A stretch of 39,473 nucleotides of DNA from CADEFF01 sp964569315 (GTDB taxonomy: Bacteria > Pseudomonadota > Alphaproteobacteria > Dongiales > Dongiaceae), in assembly GCA_964569315.1 (NCBI GenBank), contig CAZMUZ010000023.1, positions 1-39,473 of the forward strand, in the 5' to 3' direction. The notes beneath the pieces are model-generated. The model had not been told where the DNA came from. It ran no database searches and saw only the letters and a program-made list of their open reading frames with translations. Shown here one piece after another: positions 16,866 through 25,170 of this stretch. The first letter of the stretch is position 1, and every line of letters begins with the position of its first letter. The position numbers and the translations under genes are program-made.

Positions 16866-18230
16866 ATGACCGAGATATCCCCTTCAGTCCCGACGCCCGG
16901 CGTCCCGCAGCATATCCGCGAGACGTTTCGTCTCGCCTTGCCGGTCATGCTCGCCCGCTGCGGGCTCGTCATCATGATCACCATCGACACCGTGATGACC
17001 GGCCGCGCCGGCAGCGACCAGCTCGCCTATTACGGCATCGGCTACGCCCCGCAGATCACCATGCTGACGATCGGGATCGGCCTCTTGGTCGGGACGGTGG
17101 TGCTGTCGGCGCAGGCGGTCGGTGCCGGCCGGCCGGAGCTTGCGGGCCGGATCTGGCGGCTCGGCCTGCTCGCGGCCTTCGTTCTCGGCAGCGCCTACGG
17201 GGTCGCGCTGATGTTCGGCGAGCCGATGCTGCTGCTGATGGAGCAGACGCCGGAGATGGCACATGCCGGCGGCGGGGTGCTCTTCATGTGGGCCATCGGC
17301 ATGCCGGGCGTCCTCATGTATGTCGCGACCAGCTCCTTTCTCGAAGGGGTGAGCCGGCCGGTGCCCGGCATGATCGTCACGCTCGGCGCCAACATCGTCG
17401 ATATCTTCCTCAACTGGGCGATGATCTACGGCCATCTCGGCTTCCCGGCGATGGGAGCGGAAGGCGCCGTGCTCTCCACCTCGATCACGCGCTGGCTGAT
17501 GTTCGGCGCGCTTTTCCTCTATGTCATGCGCATGGAGGGCCATGAGCGGTTCGGCGTGAGCCTGCCGCTGCGCGGCCACTACGGGCAGATGAGGAAGCTC
17601 CTGCTGCTGGGCCTGCCGCTAGCGCTCAGCATCGGCTTCGAATCCTCCGCCTTCACCGCGGCTACCACCTTCGCCGGCTGGCTCGGCAAGGCGTCGCTCG
17701 CCGCCTACCAGGTCGCGATCAACGTGAATGCGGTCGTCTTCATGCTGGCGATCGGCATCTCGACCGCGACCGCGGTGCGCGTTGCCAATGCGGTTGGTCG
17801 CGGCGACGCCGTCGCGGTGCGGCGCGCCGGCTGGGTCGGAACCCTGCTAGTGATCCCGACCATGCTGATCGCGACGGTCTTCATCCTCGCCATGCCCGAG
17901 GCCATCGCCGCCGCCTATACCGACGACGCGCTGGTGATCGCGATCGCCGTGCCGCTTTTCGCGGTCACCGGCTGGATGGTCATCGTGGACGGGGCCCAGG
18001 CCGTGCTCCTGGGCGCCGTCCGCGGCGCCGCCGACATCACCGTGCCGACGGTGATCTATGGCCTCGCCTTCTGGGCGCTGGGCGTGCCTCTCGCCTATGC
18101 CTTCGGCTTCCCGATGGAGGCGGGCGCGATCGGCCTCGTCTGGGGCCTCTTCCTGTCGCTCATCGTCGCCATGCTCCTGCTGGCCTGGCGGTTCCATGTC
18201 CTCTCGCGCCGCGTCATCGCGCCGCTCTGA
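16866..18230 (+). CDS. MATE-family efflux transporter
   Basis: A 454-residue multidrug and toxic compound extrusion (MATE) transporter of NorM type, with about 12 membrane helices in two repeats. Family segments seen are the opening RETFRLALPVMLARCG, GIGLLVGTVVLSAQAVGAG, FLEGVSRPVPGMIV and the second-half YQVAINVNAVVFMLAIGISTATAVRVANAVGRGD. MATE pumps exchange substrates for H+ or Na+. The start has no clear Shine-Dalgarno. The next gene begins 13 bp after the stop, so a D-amino-acid dehydrogenase-like enzyme is probably co-expressed. Confidence 0.93.
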   Translation: MTEISPSVPTPGVPQHIRETFRLALPVMLARCGLVIMITIDTVMTGRAGSDQLAYYGIGYAPQITMLTIGIGLLVGTVVLSAQAVGAGRPELAGRIWRLGLLAAFVLGSAYGVALMFGEPMLLLMEQTPEMAHAGGGVLFMWAIGMPGVLMYVATSSFLEGVSRPVPGMIVTLGANIVDIFLNWAMIYGHLGFPAMGAEGAVLSTSITRWLMFGALFLYVMRMEGHERFGVSLPLRGHYGQMRKLLLLGLPLALSIGFESSAFTAATTFAGWLGKASLAAYQVAINVNAVVFMLAIGISTATAVRVANAVGRGDAVAVRRAGWVGTLLVIPTMLIATVFILAMPEAIAAAYTDDALVIAIAVPLFAVTGWMVIVDGAQAVLLGAVRGAADITVPTVIYGLAFWALGVPLAYAFGFPMEAGAIGLVWGLFLSLIVAMLLLAWRFHVLSRRVIAPL

Positions 18231-18243
18231 TCGGAAGGGCGTC

Positions 18244-19371
18244 ATGCGCGTCGATGCGATCGTGATCGGAGCGGGTATCTCGGGCGCGGCGGCGGCCTAT
18301 GCGCTCGCCGAACGGCGACGGGTGCTGCTGCTCGAACGGGAGTCGCGGCCCGGCTATCACAGCACCGGCCGCTCCGCCGCGCTTTACACGCCGAACTACG
18401 GCAATGCGACGGTATGCGCGCTCGTGCGCACGGCGCGCAGCTTCTTCGAGACCCCGCCGCCGGGCTTCGCCGATCAGCCGCTCTTACGGCCGCGCGGCGC
18501 CCTCACCTTCGGCGGCGTCGAGGACGCGGCGAAGCTCGATGCGCTCCTCGCCCTCTCCGGCCCCGGTCACGAGATCGTCGAGATCTCGCCGCGCCGGGCG
18601 CTCGACCTCGCGCCCATCCTGCGGCCGGAGCGGATCGCGCGCGCCCTGTTCGAGCCGGCCGTCGCCGATATGGAGGTGGCGGCGATCCACCAGGGCTATC
18701 TCAAGGGGTTTCGCGCCCGGGGCGGCACGCTCGCGACGGATGCGGACGCGACGCGGATCGAGCGCCGCCGCAGCGAATGGTGCGTGACGGCGGGCGGCGA
18801 GGACCATGTGGCGCCGATGCTGATCAATGCCGCAGGTGCCTGGGCGGATGAGGTGGCGGCGCTCGCCGGCATTCCGGGCGTCGGCCTGGTGCCGAAACGG
18901 CGCACCGCCCTCACCATCGAGACGGAGGGCCAGGATCCGCGCGGCTGGCCGGCAATGGACGAGATCGCGAACGATCACTATCTGAAGCCCGATGCCGGGC
19001 GGCTGATGGCGTCGCCCGGCGACGCCACCCCGTCGCCGCCCTGCGACGCCCAGCCGGAAGAGCTCGACCTCGCTTTGCTGGTGGACTGGATCGAGCGCGC
19101 CACCACCCTTCGCGTCGGCCGCATCGCGAGCCGCTGGGCAGGGCTGCGCAGCTTCGTGGCCGACGACAGCCCTGTCATGGGCGAGGATGCCGCGGCGCCC
19201 GGATTCTGGTGGCTTGCCGGCCAGGGCGGCTACGGGATCATGCTCTCGGCGCCGCTGGCGCGCTGCCTCGCCGGCCTCGCCGGGGAAGGCAGACTGCCGC
19301 CCGACATCCTCGCGGCCGGCATCCACCCGGACGCGCTCGATCCGCGGCGACCGGGATTGCCGATCGCCTGA
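18244..19371 (+). CDS. FAD-dependent D-amino-acid dehydrogenase, D-arginine dehydrogenase (DauA)-like
   Basis: A 375-residue DAO-superfamily flavoenzyme. FAD motif GAGISG (9-14) is followed by LERE, GYHSTGRSAA and, at the C-terminus, LAGQGGYGIMLSA. Overall it resembles Pseudomonas D-arginine dehydrogenase: substrate-carboxylate residues equivalent to R222, Y249, R305 and Y53 are kept (R219, Y245, R301 and Y52). The residues that, from memory, set selectivity there are changed: H48 is L47 and E87 is A86. The enzyme may thus act on a different, less cationic D-amino or imino acid. It starts 13 bp after the MATE stop. An upstream reading in another frame is not needed for the start. Confidence 0.86.
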   Translation: MRVDAIVIGAGISGAAAAYALAERRRVLLLERESRPGYHSTGRSAALYTPNYGNATVCALVRTARSFFETPPPGFADQPLLRPRGALTFGGVEDAAKLDALLALSGPGHEIVEISPRRALDLAPILRPERIARALFEPAVADMEVAAIHQGYLKGFRARGGTLATDADATRIERRRSEWCVTAGGEDHVAPMLINAAGAWADEVAALAGIPGVGLVPKRRTALTIETEGQDPRGWPAMDEIANDHYLKPDAGRLMASPGDATPSPPCDAQPEELDLALLVDWIERATTLRVGRIASRWAGLRSFVADDSPVMGEDAAAPGFWWLAGQGGYGIMLSAPLARCLAGLAGEGRLPPDILAAGIHPDALDPRRPGLPIA

Positions 19372-19433
19372 TGCCGCCCCGACGCGCCGACGGGCTCGGG
19401 CGAATCGGGCTTTCCGTCCTACCATCGCCGGCC

Positions 19434-21470
19434 ATGACCGCCCCTTCCGGACACCGGCCGATGACGACCGCCGCCGCCGGCCTTAGCGAAGCGATCGCGC
19501 TGTTCCGCAAGGGAGCGCCGGCGGAAGCGGCTGCGCTCTGCGAGCGTCTTCTCATGGCATCGCCCGACGACAAGGAGCTGCTCGATCTCCTGAGCGTGGT
19601 CGAAGCCGCGCGCGGACGCAGTGCCGCCGCGATCGCCGCCGCCGAAAGGCTCCTCGCGCTCGAACCGGATCGCCGGCAGGCGCGCGCCAATCTCGGTGCG
19701 ATCCTGGCGGCCGAGGGTCGGCTCGCGGAAGCCCTGCCGCATCTGGAGCGCGCGGCGGCGCTGGGCGGCGCCGGCGAGCTCGTCACGCTCGGCACGCTCC
19801 TCGGCGAGCTCGGGCATCATGGGGCGGCCATCGCCGCCTTCGAGCGCGCGGTCGGGCTCGCGCCCGATTCCGCCGATGCGGCACGCGGGCTCGGCGTCGC
19901 GCTCATGGCGGCCGGGCGCGCCCGCGAGGCGCTGCCGCCTCTGGAGCGCGCCGTTTCGCTCGGGCCTAACCAGCCGGCGAACTGGACCGAGCTCGGCTCG
20001 GCCTGTCGGCGCGGCAAGGATCTCGCCCGCGCGCTCGATTGCTATCGCCGGGCGCTCGCCCTCGCGCCCGACGATCCCGCCGCCTCGGCGCGGCTGCTGC
20101 ATCAGCTCGATCAAGCCTGCGCGTGGGGCGACGCCGCGGCGCTCCGGCCGCGCGTCCGGGCCCAGACGGAAGCGGCGCTCGCCGCGGGCCGACTGCCTTC
20201 GGAGCCGGTGCTGGCCCAGATCGGCTATGAGGACGACCCCGCCGCCAATCTCCGGCTTGCCACGGCCTGGGCGAACCGGGCCGCGCGGCGCGCCGGCGCG
20301 CCGGTTCCCCGCCCGTCCGTCCCCCGCCGGCCGTGCGCCACCGGTGGGCGCATCCGTCTCGGCTATCTCTCGCATGATTTCCGCGATCACGCCGTGTCGC
20401 AGCTCCTGGTCCGCACGCTCGAGCTGCATGACAGGGCGCGCTTCGAGGTATTCGCCTATGGCACGGGGCCTGCCGACGAGAGCCCGCTCGGCCTCCGCGT
20501 TCGGCGTGCGGTGGATCGCTTTCGACCGATGACCGTCGAAAGCGACCGAGCCATCGCCGAGGCCATCGCGGCCGACCGGGTCGATATCCTGATCGATCTC
20601 AACGGCCCGACCGAGGGCGGACGGCTGGAGATCGCGGCCCTGCGGCCGGCCCCGCTGCGGGTCGCCTGGCTCGGCTTTCCCGGCAGCACCGGCGCTGGGT
20701 TCTTCGACTATCTGATCGGCGACCGGGTGGTGACGCCGCCCGCCTTCCAGCCCTTCTTCAGCGAAGCGCTCTGCCGCCTGCCTCACTGCTACCAGCCCAA
20801 TGACGACACGGCCGGGATCGCCGAGGCGCCGGCGACGCGCGCGGCCTGCGGCCTGCCGGCGGACGGGTTCGTCTTCGCTTCCTTCAATCGCGGCTTCAAG
20901 ATCGACGCCGAGACCTTCGAAATCTGGATGGGACTGCTGAAGGCAGTACCGAATTCCGTTCTCTGGCTCTGGCGCAGCAACGCGCTGATCGACGGCAATC
21001 TGAAGCGCTCCGCCGAAGCGAGCGGCGTGGCCCCGGCGCGTCTCGTCTTCGCCGAAAGGCTTCCCGCGAAGGCACAGCATCTGCGCCGGCTTTCGCTCGC
21101 CGACCTTGCGCTCGATACGCGGATCTATAACGGCCATACCACCACGAGCGATTGCCTCTGGGCCGGGCTTCCCGTGCTCGCGATCCTCGGACGCCACTTC
21201 GCGAGCCGGGTCTCGGCAAGCCTGCTGCAGGCCGTCGGGCTGCCGGAGCTGGTCGCGCGCGACCTCGCGGACTATCGCGCGGCGGCGTTGGGCTACGCTC
21301 GTGCACCGGAAACGCTCGCGGCGCTGAAGGCAAGGCTGCAGGCCAACCGGCGCCGCCAGCCGCTGTTCGACACGGCACGCCACACGCGCAATCTCGAGGC
21401 CGGCTATCGCGCGATGTGGGATCGTCTGGTGCGCGGCGAGCGCCCGCAGCCGCTCGATATCGAGGACTAG
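19434..21470 (+). CDS. TPR-GT41 glycosyltransferase (SPINDLY/OGT-like), copy 1
   Basis: A 678-residue protein with N-terminal TPR-like repeats (about 15-225) and a C-terminal GT41 domain (305-650) like O-GlcNAc transferase, SPINDLY and the bacterial FlmG-type enzymes. Visible catalytic signs are H319 in GYLSHDFRDHA and K489 in FNRGFKI. The sugar-nucleotide region contains RIYNGHTTTSDCLWAGLPV and FASRVSASLLQAVGLPELV. The usual GHT before the PAPL segment is GPT here. It likely glycosylates a protein; no flagellin is in this window. The start is chosen at 19434 (second ATG at 19461 is possible). Copy 2 starts 4 bp after its stop. Confidence 0.88.
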   Translation: MTAPSGHRPMTTAAAGLSEAIALFRKGAPAEAAALCERLLMASPDDKELLDLLSVVEAARGRSAAAIAAAERLLALEPDRRQARANLGAILAAEGRLAEALPHLERAAALGGAGELVTLGTLLGELGHHGAAIAAFERAVGLAPDSADAARGLGVALMAAGRAREALPPLERAVSLGPNQPANWTELGSACRRGKDLARALDCYRRALALAPDDPAASARLLHQLDQACAWGDAAALRPRVRAQTEAALAAGRLPSEPVLAQIGYEDDPAANLRLATAWANRAARRAGAPVPRPSVPRRPCATGGRIRLGYLSHDFRDHAVSQLLVRTLELHDRARFEVFAYGTGPADESPLGLRVRRAVDRFRPMTVESDRAIAEAIAADRVDILIDLNGPTEGGRLEIAALRPAPLRVAWLGFPGSTGAGFFDYLIGDRVVTPPAFQPFFSEALCRLPHCYQPNDDTAGIAEAPATRAACGLPADGFVFASFNRGFKIDAETFEIWMGLLKAVPNSVLWLWRSNALIDGNLKRSAEASGVAPARLVFAERLPAKAQHLRRLSLADLALDTRIYNGHTTTSDCLWAGLPVLAILGRHFASRVSASLLQAVGLPELVARDLADYRAAALGYARAPETLAALKARLQANRRRQPLFDTARHTRNLEAGYRAMWDRLVRGERPQPLDIED

Positions 21471-21474
21471 CCGC

Positions 21475-23544
21475 ATGGCCCGGCCGCCGCGCCCCCCGAA
21501 GCTGCGTTTCGATCCCCTCGCCACCTATCGCGAGGCGGCGCAGCGTTTTCAGGCGGGCGACCTCAAGACCGCGGAGCATCTCTGCACCCTGCTGCTCGCG
21601 CAGATGCCGAAGCATGCCGACGGCCTCTTCCTCGCGGCCGCCGTCGCCTCGACGGACGGTCGCGCGGAGCGGGCCATCGAGCTGCTCGACCGGTTCCTGG
21701 CGCAGCGCCCCGATCACGGCGATGCGCAACGGAACCGGGCCCAGCTCCTGCAGCGCGTCGGACGGATCGCGGACGCGATCGCCGCCTATGAGCGGGTGGC
21801 ACAGAAGGAGCCGACGGCGGAGAACCTCGTCGCCTATGGGAACGCTCTGCTCAAGGCCGTCGAGACGCAGCGCGCACTCGCGGCCTTCGAGGCGGCCGTG
21901 GCGCGCGACCCGCAATCGGCCGCGGCCCACCGCCAGCGCGGCACCGCCCTCCTCCTGCTGGGCCGGCTCGAGGCGGCGACGGCCGCCTATCGGCAATCGA
22001 CCGCGCTCGACCCGGCCTCCGTCGCCGGCTGGGTCAATCTCGCGGGCGCGCTCGTCCAGGGCCGCAACCGCCTCGAGGGCATCGCCTGCTATCGCCGTGC
22101 GCTGTCGCTCGAGCCGCAGCGTGCGACGGCGGCGGCCGCACTCCTGCACGAGCTGCAGCATGCCTGCGACTGGCCGGGCATGGCCGAGATCGCGACGATC
22201 GTCGAGCGGCAAACGACGGAAGCCCTGGCGCAGAACCGGCTGCCGGTGGAGACGCCCTTCGCCAATGTCGTGCGGGTGGACGATCCCCTGCGGAACCTCG
22301 CCATCGCGCGCGCGACGGCCGCCGACATCGAACGCCGCATGGCGGGGCTCGGCCGGCCGATCGAGCTGCAGAACGACCGCGATCCGGCCCGCAAGCTCCG
22401 CATCGGCTATCTCTCGGCCGATTTCGGGATCCACGCCACCATGCATCTCATGCGGTCCTTCTTCGCGCTGCATGACCGGGCGGATTTCGAGGTGGTGGGC
22501 TATTCGATCGGCAAAGCCGACAGCAGCGACTATCGGCGCCAGGTGGAGGCGAGCTTCGACCGCTTCGTCGATCTCGCCGCCGAGGGCGTCGAGGCGGCCG
22601 CGCGCCGCATCGCCGCCGATCGCATCGACATTCTGGTCGATCTGAAAGGCCACACCTCCGGCAACCGCATGGAGATCCTGGCGCTCCGACCCGCCCCGCT
22701 GCAGGTGGCCTGGCTCGGCTTTCCCGGCACCACGGGGGCGCGCTTCATCGACTATGCGGTGGTGGACCGCGTCATCCTGCCGCCCGGCGAGGCGGCCACC
22801 TTCACCGAGGCGCTCTGCTACCTGCCGGACTGCTATCAGGTGACCGACGCGGGCCAGCCGATCGCCGACGCCCCCGCCAGCCGCGCCGAGGCGGGCCTTC
22901 CCGAGGACGGGTTCGTGCTGGCGAGCTTCAACCAGGCCTACAAGCTCGAGCCCGTGATGTTCGACCTCTGGGCCGATCTGCTCGAAGCCATGCCGCATTC
23001 GGTGCTGTGGCTCTGGCGCTCCAACGACGCGATGGAGACGAATCTCCGCCGCGAGGCGGCGGCGCGCGGCCTCGGACCCGACCGGCTCGTCTTCGCGCCC
23101 GGCATGGCGAAGCCGCAGCATTTGCGCCGGCTCGCCCTCGCCGATCTCGGCCTCGATACGCGCATCTGCAACGGCCACACCACCACTACAGACATGCTCT
23201 GGGCGGGGCTCCCGGTCGTCGCCATGCGCGGCCGGCATCTCGCGAGCCGCGTCTCGGCGAGCCTGCTCGGCGCGGTCGGCCTGCCGGAACTGCTGGCCGA
23301 AGACCTGGCGGGCTACCGCGCGCTGGTGCTGCGCTATGCGAGGGAGCCCGAGGCGCTCGCCGCGCTCAGGTCGAAGCTCGCCGCGAACCGGACGACGGCG
23401 CCGCTCTTCGATACGCCGCGCCTTGCCCGCAATCTCGAAGCCATCTACCGGACCGTCTGGCGGCGCCATTGCGCGGGCGAGCCGCCGAGCCTGCTGATGC
23501 CGCCCGCCGCCCGCGCGGCCGACGGCGACGCCTGCAAGGATTGA
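21475..23544 (+). CDS. TPR-GT41 glycosyltransferase (SPINDLY/OGT-like), copy 2
   Basis: A 689-residue paralogue of the preceding protein: TPR-like repeats (about 20-225) followed by a GT41 domain. H320 (GYLSADFGIHA), the GHT segment (DLKGHTSGNR), K490 (SFNQAYKLE) and RICNGHTTTTDMLWAGLPV are all present, as in active members. Unlike copy 1 it keeps GHT and the KLE variant. The two copies share the plan but differ in many surface residues, so they are older duplicates rather than a recent exact duplication. They are almost certainly one transcription unit and may glycosylate different targets or act as a pair. Confidence 0.89.
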   Translation: MARPPRPPKLRFDPLATYREAAQRFQAGDLKTAEHLCTLLLAQMPKHADGLFLAAAVASTDGRAERAIELLDRFLAQRPDHGDAQRNRAQLLQRVGRIADAIAAYERVAQKEPTAENLVAYGNALLKAVETQRALAAFEAAVARDPQSAAAHRQRGTALLLLGRLEAATAAYRQSTALDPASVAGWVNLAGALVQGRNRLEGIACYRRALSLEPQRATAAAALLHELQHACDWPGMAEIATIVERQTTEALAQNRLPVETPFANVVRVDDPLRNLAIARATAADIERRMAGLGRPIELQNDRDPARKLRIGYLSADFGIHATMHLMRSFFALHDRADFEVVGYSIGKADSSDYRRQVEASFDRFVDLAAEGVEAAARRIAADRIDILVDLKGHTSGNRMEILALRPAPLQVAWLGFPGTTGARFIDYAVVDRVILPPGEAATFTEALCYLPDCYQVTDAGQPIADAPASRAEAGLPEDGFVLASFNQAYKLEPVMFDLWADLLEAMPHSVLWLWRSNDAMETNLRREAAARGLGPDRLVFAPGMAKPQHLRRLALADLGLDTRICNGHTTTTDMLWAGLPVVAMRGRHLASRVSASLLGAVGLPELLAEDLAGYRALVLRYAREPEALAALRSKLAANRTTAPLFDTPRLARNLEAIYRTVWRRHCAGEPPSLLMPPAARAADGDACKD

Positions 23545-23591
23545 CGCGCGCGGAGATCGGCTCCGCCCGCCCCGGACAACGGAGTCGATCG

Positions 23592-24008
23592 ATGCCTCGC
23601 AATGTTTTCACGCATTTCTCGAATTTCACCGCGCGCGCTTCCGGTCATCCCTACAGCTTCATCTGCGCCGGCCTGGTGATCGTGATATGGGCCGTAACCG
23701 GGCCGCTTTTCGCTTTCTCGGATACCTGGCAGCTCGTCATCAACACCGGCACGACCATCGTGACCTTCCTCATGGTGTTCCTGATCCAGAACACGCAGAA
23801 CCGGGATTCGAAGGCGCTGCAGCTCAAGCTCGACGAGCTCATCCGGGCCGTGGAAGGCGCCCACAACGCCTTTCTCGATCTCGAGGAGCTGACCGAGAAG
23901 GAGCTCGACAAGATCAAGCGGCATTATCTCGATCTGGCCGCCAAGGCGCGCGAGGACCTGAAGCAGGGGCTCGAGGACACCGGCCGGGTCACCGTCGTCA
24001 TCGACTGA
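23592..24008 (+). CDS. Low-affinity iron permease-like small membrane protein
   Basis: A 138-residue membrane protein of the low-affinity iron permease family (PF04120-like). Two helices (about 23-40, FICAGLVIVIWAVTGPLF, and 48-64, LVINTGTTIVTFLMVFL) are followed by the family's IQNTQNRDSKALQLKLDELI signature. A charged, probably coiled-coil tail (EELTEKELDKIKRHYLDLAAKA) ends it. The start at 23592 has a GGAG at 8 bp. It follows the GT41 genes by 47 bp and may share their transcript. The transport role is by family name only and is weakly supported in bacteria. Confidence 0.82.
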   Translation: MPRNVFTHFSNFTARASGHPYSFICAGLVIVIWAVTGPLFAFSDTWQLVINTGTTIVTFLMVFLIQNTQNRDSKALQLKLDELIRAVEGAHNAFLDLEELTEKELDKIKRHYLDLAAKAREDLKQGLEDTGRVTVVID

Positions 24009-24248
24009 TTCCGGACTTGCAGGGCTGCCATGCGGCGACCTCCGCCGAAACCGTTAAGATTCTGATATCCAACCTGGATCTACCCTGCGACCTCAAGGGC
24101 TTGAGGACCCGGGCGACCGGGTCGAAACCGCGAAACCGGATGGGCAGGCTGTGCGTTCCGGCGCTATCCTGCCTCGCAATTCGGATCGGCAGCGGCCATT
24201 TCCCGAGCATCGCCCGCTCAGCCGACGACGCGGGGACCAGGAGACCGG
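24009..24248. repeat. Intergenic region with two adjacent perfect hairpins
   Basis: Between the iron permease-like and nitrilase genes. CCTCAA GGGC TTGAGG (24091-24106) shares its last base with GACCCGG GCGA CCGGGTC (24106-24123). Together they could terminate the upstream transcript or form a REP-like structure. I see no other gene or clear promoter here. Confidence 0.5.
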
Positions 24249-25160
24249 ATGACCCCTTTCGCCATTGCCGGCGTCCAGATGCACATCACGCCGCACAACA
24301 ACATCGCGGCGATGGGGCATCGGCTCGACCTGCTGATGCATCTCTACCCCTGGGTGCAGATGGTGCTGTTCAGCGAGCTGGCACCCTACGGCCCGCTGCT
24401 GCATCACGCCCAGCCGCTGCCGGGCAGCGCCGAAGAGGCGTTCCAGGCGATGGCGGCAAAGCATCGGGTCTGGCTCGTGAACGGCTCGATGTACGAGCGG
24501 CATGAGGGCGCCATCTACAACACGGCCTCGGTGATCGACCCCGAAGGCAAGGTGGCCGGGCGCTATCGCAAGATCTTCCCCTTCCGTCCGCTCGAGCAGG
24601 GCGTCGAAGGCGGCCGCGATTTCCTGGTCTTCGACGTGCCCGGTATCGGCAAGTTCGGGGTGCTGACCTGCTACGACCTCTGGTTCCCCGAGACGGCGCG
24701 CCAGCTCACCTCGATGGGGGTGGAGGTGATCCTCCATCCGGTGCTGACGCACACCATCGACCGCGACGTGGACATCAACGTGGCGCAGGCGACCGCCGCG
24801 ATGTTCCAGTGCTATGTCGTCTCGGTGAACGGGCTCGGGGCGGGCGGCAACGGCCAGTCCTGCATCGTCGATCCGGGCGGGCGCTTCCTCTACAAGGCGG
24901 ACGTGCTGGAACAGCTCATGCCGGTCGAGATCGATCTCGACCAGGTCCGGCGCCAGCGCCAGTTCGGGTTCCGCGGCCTCGGCCAGATGCTGAAGAGCTT
25001 CCGCGACCGGCCCGCCGATTTCCCGGTCTATGACCGCGAGGCGTTCGACCCCGCCTATCTCGATTCCCTGGGTCCGCTGGTGCAGCCGACCCGCGACGGC
25101 GCCGTGCCGATCCCGGGGCCGGAGAAACCCGCGACGGCGCGCCCGAAGCTCGTCGGCTGA
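24249..25160 (+). CDS. Carbon-nitrogen hydrolase (nitrilase superfamily)
   Basis: A 303-residue nitrilase-superfamily enzyme with the catalytic triad E43 (FSELAPYG), K108 (GRYRKIFPF) and C141 (LTCYDLWFPE). Such enzymes hydrolyse amides or nitriles, or act as N-carbamoyl hydrolases. The NTASVIDPEGKVAGRYRK and VSVNGLGAGGNGQSCIVDPGG segments fit the alpha-beta-beta-alpha fold. An AGGAGA precedes the ATG. The ATP-grasp gene converges on it with 10 bp between stops, so any link is by shared position rather than a shared transcript. The substrate is unknown. Confidence 0.9.
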   Translation: MTPFAIAGVQMHITPHNNIAAMGHRLDLLMHLYPWVQMVLFSELAPYGPLLHHAQPLPGSAEEAFQAMAAKHRVWLVNGSMYERHEGAIYNTASVIDPEGKVAGRYRKIFPFRPLEQGVEGGRDFLVFDVPGIGKFGVLTCYDLWFPETARQLTSMGVEVILHPVLTHTIDRDVDINVAQATAAMFQCYVVSVNGLGAGGNGQSCIVDPGGRFLYKADVLEQLMPVEIDLDQVRRQRQFGFRGLGQMLKSFRDRPADFPVYDREAFDPAYLDSLGPLVQPTRDGAVPIPGPEKPATARPKLVG

Positions 25161-25170
25161 GCCTCGGCCC

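Noticed and set aside
19419..21524. A 701-codon minus-strand frame
   Set aside because: It is the mirror of GT41 copy 1.
20896..23469. An 857-codon minus-strand frame
   Set aside because: It is antisense to both GT41 genes, whose motifs are unmistakable.
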